A stretch of DNA of 32,615 nucleotides, taken from the NCBI GenBank assembly GCA_905207485.1, contig CAJLLL010000021.1, forward strand, positions 1-32,615, read 5' to 3'. The notes under the pieces were generated by a model that searched no databases, had not been told where the DNA came from, and worked only from the letters and a program-made list of their open reading frames with translations. Made by a program: the position numbers and the translations under genes. The DNA is from an uncultured Phascolarctobacterium sp. GTDB taxonomy: Bacteria; Bacillota; Negativicutes; Acidaminococcales; Acidaminococcaceae. The first letter of the stretch is position 1. Each line of letters begins with the position of its first letter. Below, piece after piece: positions 29,655 through 32,615 of the stretch.

Positions 29655-32147
29655 ATGATTCAAGAAAAGTATAATCCCCATGATATTGAAGCCAAATGGC
29701 AAAAATACTGGGAAGAAAACAAAACCTTTAAAACTGAAATGGACAGCAGCCGTCCCAAATCCTATGTGCTGGAAATGTTCCCGTATCCTTCCGGCAACCT
29801 GCACATGGGCCATGTGCGCAATTATTCTATCGGCGACGTTGTTGCGCGCTTCCGTACAATGAACGGTTATAACGTACTGCATCCGATGGGTTGGGACTCT
29901 TTCGGCATGCCTGCTGAAAATGCGGCAATTAAACATGGCATTCCGCCGAAAAAATGGACGATGGAAAACATCGAGAACATGACCCGCCAGCAGAAACGTC
30001 TTGGCCTTTCTTACGATTGGGACCGTGAAGTTACTACCTGCAAACCCGATTATTATAAATGGACTCAGTGGTTCTTTGAACTGTTTTATAAACGCGGCCT
30101 GGCCGTTAAAAAGAAATCTGCCGTTAACTGGTGCAATACCTGCAACACGGTACTTGCCAACGAACAGGTTATTGACGGCAAATGCTGGCGCTGCGACCAT
30201 GAAGTTGTAAAAAAAGATTTGGAACAGTGGTTCTTTAAAATTACCGACTATGCAGAAGAACTGTTAAAAGACCTTGACCTTCTTGAAGGCTGGCCTGAAC
30301 GCGTAAAAACCATGCAGCGCAACTGGATTGGCCGCAGCGAAGGTTTGGAATTCAGCTTTGATTTTCCGGAAATCGGCGAACGCATTCCTGTTTATACAAC
30401 CCGTCCGGATACGATTTACGGCGTTACTTATGTTGTGCTTGCAGCAGAGCATCCGCTGGTTGAAAAACTGTGCGTAAACAACCCGAAGGCTGATGAAATC
30501 AGAGCTTTCTGCAGCCGCGTAAGAAACCAGTCCGATATTGAACGTACTTCCAGTGAATCTGAAAAAGAAGGCCTGTTCACCGGATGCTACTGCATCCATC
30601 CGCTTACCGGACGCAAAGTGCAGATTTGGATTACCAACTATGTACTTTACGATTACGGCACAGGCGCAGTTATGGGCGTACCTACGCATGATGCCCGCGA
30701 CTGGATGTTTGCCGGTAAATACGGACTTGAAAAAATTGTTGTAATTAACCCCAAGGATAAAGAACTTAAATTAGAAGATATGACCGACGCCTATGAAACC
30801 AAAGAAGGCGTGCTTGTTAATTCCGGCGAATTCAGCGGCATGGAGCTGCATGAAGGCATGGAAGCAATTAAAGACAAGATTGAAGCAATGGGCATTGGCC
30901 AGCGCCGCGTAAATTATCGCCTGCGCGATTGGTTAATCAGCCGCCAGCGTTATTGGGGCGCTCCGATTCCTATCGTTTACTGCCCGGACTGCGGCGAAGT
31001 GCTTGTGCCGGAAGACCAGCTTCCGGTAATGCTTCCGGAAGATGTTAAGTTTGATGCCGGTGCTGTATCGCCTCTGGCAACTTCCGAAAGTTTTGTTAAC
31101 TGCACTTGCCCGAAATGCGGCAAACCTGCAAAACGCGAAACCGATACCATGGATACCTTCCTGTGCTCTTCCTGGTACTACCTGCGTTATACCGACCCGA
31201 AAAATGCTGATGCGCCGTTTGGCAAAGCTAAAGTAAATTACTGGTCTCCTGTTGACCAGTATATCGGCGGCATTGAACACGCAATCCTGCATTTATTATA
31301 TTCCCGTTTCTTTATGAAAGTGCTGCATGATGCAGGCCTTGTAGATTACAAAGAACCGTTTACTAACCTGCTTACTCAGGGCATGGTAATTAAAGACGGT
31401 GCGAAGATGAGTAAATCTCTCGGCAACGTAGTTTCTCCGGAAGAAATCATCGGTAAATACGGTGCCGATACTGCAAGACTGTTTATTATGTTTGCCGCAC
31501 CGCCTGAAAGAGAACTGGAATGGAGCGACCAGGGCGTGGAAGGCTCTTTCCGTTTCCTCGGCAGGGTATGGCGTATAGTTTACCATTACCAGGATGTTCT
31601 GGCTCAGAAAGTTATGCAGTATGACACTGCTGAACTTGATGAAGCAGGTAAAAATCTGCGCCGCGTGCTGCACAACAGCATTAAAAAGGTAACGGATGAC
31701 ATTGAACAGCGCTTCAATTTCAATACCGCTATCAGTGCTATGATGGAACTGGTAAATGCTTTGTATGCTTATAAAGAAGCAGTTAAAACTCCGCATGCAG
31801 GTCTTATTTATGAAGTTGTTTCCAATTTGCTGAAACTCCTGTCTCCGTTTGTTCCGCATATTACGGAAGAACTCTGGCACGGCGTAATTTCCGAAGAAGG
31901 AAGCATTCACAATGAAAAATGGCCTAAAGCTGATGCGGAAGCCATGAAAGTTGACAGCATTGAAATTGCTTTGCAGGTTAACGGCAAACTTAAAGGCCGT
32001 TTGGTTGTGCCTGCCGATGCAGGAAAAGCTGAACTTGAAAAACTGGCGCTTGCTGAACCTCATGTTGCAGAAACGGTAGATACGGAAAAAATCGTTAAAG
32101 TTATCTGCGTGCCGGGCCGTCTGGTCAATATCGTTGTAAAACCGTAA
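29655..32147 (+). CDS. leuS: Leucyl-tRNA synthetase
   Basis: An 830-residue class I aminoacyl-tRNA synthetase of typical bacterial length. The catalytic motifs are FPYPSGNLHMGHVRN (HIGH type, His50-His53) and KMSKS (about residues 584-588). The CP1 editing domain has TTRPDTIYGVTYV. A zinc-binding-like cluster with CPDCGEVLV and CPKCGKPAK lies in the middle. The ATG at 29655 is chosen because GAGG stands 9 nt ahead and the protein then begins MIQEKYNPHDIEAKWQ as in other LeuRS; an in-frame GTG at 29640 is less likely. It has its own promoter and is followed by a terminator. Confidence 0.97.
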   Translation: MIQEKYNPHDIEAKWQKYWEENKTFKTEMDSSRPKSYVLEMFPYPSGNLHMGHVRNYSIGDVVARFRTMNGYNVLHPMGWDSFGMPAENAAIKHGIPPKKWTMENIENMTRQQKRLGLSYDWDREVTTCKPDYYKWTQWFFELFYKRGLAVKKKSAVNWCNTCNTVLANEQVIDGKCWRCDHEVVKKDLEQWFFKITDYAEELLKDLDLLEGWPERVKTMQRNWIGRSEGLEFSFDFPEIGERIPVYTTRPDTIYGVTYVVLAAEHPLVEKLCVNNPKADEIRAFCSRVRNQSDIERTSSESEKEGLFTGCYCIHPLTGRKVQIWITNYVLYDYGTGAVMGVPTHDARDWMFAGKYGLEKIVVINPKDKELKLEDMTDAYETKEGVLVNSGEFSGMELHEGMEAIKDKIEAMGIGQRRVNYRLRDWLISRQRYWGAPIPIVYCPDCGEVLVPEDQLPVMLPEDVKFDAGAVSPLATSESFVNCTCPKCGKPAKRETDTMDTFLCSSWYYLRYTDPKNADAPFGKAKVNYWSPVDQYIGGIEHAILHLLYSRFFMKVLHDAGLVDYKEPFTNLLTQGMVIKDGAKMSKSLGNVVSPEEIIGKYGADTARLFIMFAAPPERELEWSDQGVEGSFRFLGRVWRIVYHYQDVLAQKVMQYDTAELDEAGKNLRRVLHNSIKKVTDDIEQRFNFNTAISAMMELVNALYAYKEAVKTPHAGLIYEVVSNLLKLLSPFVPHITEELWHGVISEEGSIHNEKWPKADAEAMKVDSIEIALQVNGKLKGRLVVPADAGKAELEKLALAEPHVAETVDTEKIVKVICVPGRLVNIVVKP

Positions 32148-32157
32148 TAGGTTTAAT

Positions 32158-32197
32158 AAAAAACTCCTTGGAGCAATCCGGGGAGTTTTATTTTTTT
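32158..32197 (+). terminator. Terminator after leuS
   Basis: AAAACTCC pairs with GGAGTTTT and is followed by a run of seven T residues; the Shine-Dalgarno of the comEA-like gene follows. Confidence 0.85.
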
Positions 32198-32471
32198 ATA
32201 AGGAGTTGAACCAATGGCGCAGCTTAATAAAAAAATTATTGCCGTTGCTGTAGCTGTACTGTTTTGCGTGCTTGCAAGTTTATGGCCGCAGCAGCGGGAG
32301 GAAAGCGCATTTATGGAAGAACAGCAGACGCAGATACAGGAAAATATTGAAGATGCCAAAATAACGGTTTATGTAAGCGGTGCGGTGTTAAATCCGGGTC
32401 TGCATGAAATTGCGACGGGAAGCCGTGCCGTTGATGCCATTGCGGCGGCCGGCGGAATGACGGAAGAAGCG

Positions 32472-32497
32472 CAGGAAAACACAGATCGATTTTCCTG
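32472..32497. promoter_or_regulatory. Inverted repeat upstream of the last promoter
   Basis: A perfect 8-bp inverted repeat CAGGAAAA/TTTTCCTG with a 10-bp spacer. It begins where comEA similarity stops and lies just upstream of the -35 box at 32506, so it could be an operator. Confidence 0.45.
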
Positions 32498-32505
32498 TGG
32501 ATTTC

Positions 32506-32534
32506 TTGACATTTCTGTGAAATCTGGGTATAAT
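32506..32534 (+). promoter_or_regulatory. Strong promoter for the gene at the right edge
   Basis: TTGACA (32506-32511) and TATAAT (32529-32534), perfect consensus with a 17-bp spacer. A second dyad, ATTTC-TGT-GAAAT (32511-32523), lies inside the spacer. The transcript would start near 32541 and has a small TTCTC/GAGAA hairpin (32561-32582) in its leader. Confidence 0.8.
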
Positions 32535-32606
32535 CCAAATGTAAGATCGGTAACTTCGGGTTCTCCGGGGCTGCCTTGAGAAATACTGTATGAAAGGAAG
32601 ACTCTT

Positions 32607-32615
32607 ATGATTTAT
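32607..32615 (+). CDS. Start of an unidentified gene, cut by the window edge
   Basis: Only three codons (ATG ATT TAT) are visible. They are accepted as a start because GAAAGGAAG stands about 7 nt ahead and a perfect promoter lies upstream. Nothing can be said about the product. Confidence 0.4.

Larger units (their letters stand above)
32214..32579 (+). pseudogene. ComEA-like SLBB-domain protein, cut off before the DNA-binding domain
   Basis: The frame encodes 121 residues. AAGGAG precedes the ATG. It has an N-terminal membrane helix (about residues 8-24), a Gln/Glu-rich spacer and an SLBB domain (VYVSGAVLNPGLHEIATGS, then AAGGMTEEA) as in competence protein ComEA. From about 32472 the sequence no longer matches; a ComEA would continue with the end of the SLBB domain and a helix-hairpin-helix DNA-binding domain. 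Instead there is a dyad, a consensus promoter and the leader of the next gene, and no other frame restores the missing part. So this is a truncated ComEA, presumably inactive in DNA binding, though the SLBB part might still be made. Confidence 0.65.

Noticed and set aside
31296..32063. 255-codon leftward open frame inside leuS
   Set aside because: It is antisense to a conserved synthetase and its composition (Phe/Arg/Asn-rich) is typical of a shadow frame.

Overview
The window looks like a chromosomal segment of an anaerobic member of the Bacillota. Sigma-A type promoters (TTGACA-N17-TATAAT) and strong Shine-Dalgarno sites are common, codon use is moderately AT-rich, and the gene set (manganese riboswitches, B. 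subtilis-type SpeA/SpeE, lgt, a two-gene SufC/SufB system, type II/IV pseudopilins) would suit the Negativicutes, for example an Acidaminococcaceae-like gut bacterium. That placement is inference; there is no rRNA here to confirm it. I see no IS element, prophage, CRISPR array or integrase.

Layout. 1-1000: lemA and a TPM-domain gene, leftward. 1000-1750: mostly non-coding, with several hairpins and one possible small gene. 1754-3064: a metallo-beta-lactamase-fold protein without its metal motif, divergent from an HxlR regulator. 3164-7000: a Ca2+/Mn2+ P-type ATPase and a Gdt1/MneA-type exporter, divergent, each behind its own yybP-ykoY manganese riboswitch. 7151-7708: a lipoprotein. 7904-11205: two identical tRNA-Arg(ACG) genes flanking a quaternary-amine/EgtU-type ABC importer. 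11473-12861: a sodium:solute symporter. 13011-14109: a WYL-family-like regulator and a small unknown protein.

14147-20237: the most coherent unit, a polyamine operon (arginine decarboxylase, spermidine synthase, agmatinase, carboxy(nor)spermidine dehydrogenase and decarboxylase). A consensus promoter, a long structured leader of about 350 nt and an intrinsic terminator precede the first gene. I do not recognise the leader as a known riboswitch class. It is the best candidate here for an undescribed regulatory system.

20313-24762: a truncated nucleotidyltransferase, a probable 145-nt small RNA with C-rich unpaired segments, lgt, a minimal SufC-SufB pair whose SufC carries a four-cysteine insertion, and a DUF2284 cysteine-rich protein. 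25034-28785: a compact pseudopilus operon (PilC/GspF, four prepilin-like proteins and a PilX-like protein) without its ATPase. 28792-32615: a metallophosphoesterase, leuS, and a comEA-like gene cut off after its SLBB domain and followed directly by a promoter with two dyads for a gene that begins at the right edge.

Two themes connect the genes: manganese homeostasis (two export systems under the same metal-sensing RNA) and polyamine synthesis by two parallel spermidine routes encoded together. All function calls rest on reading motifs by eye; no database search was run.
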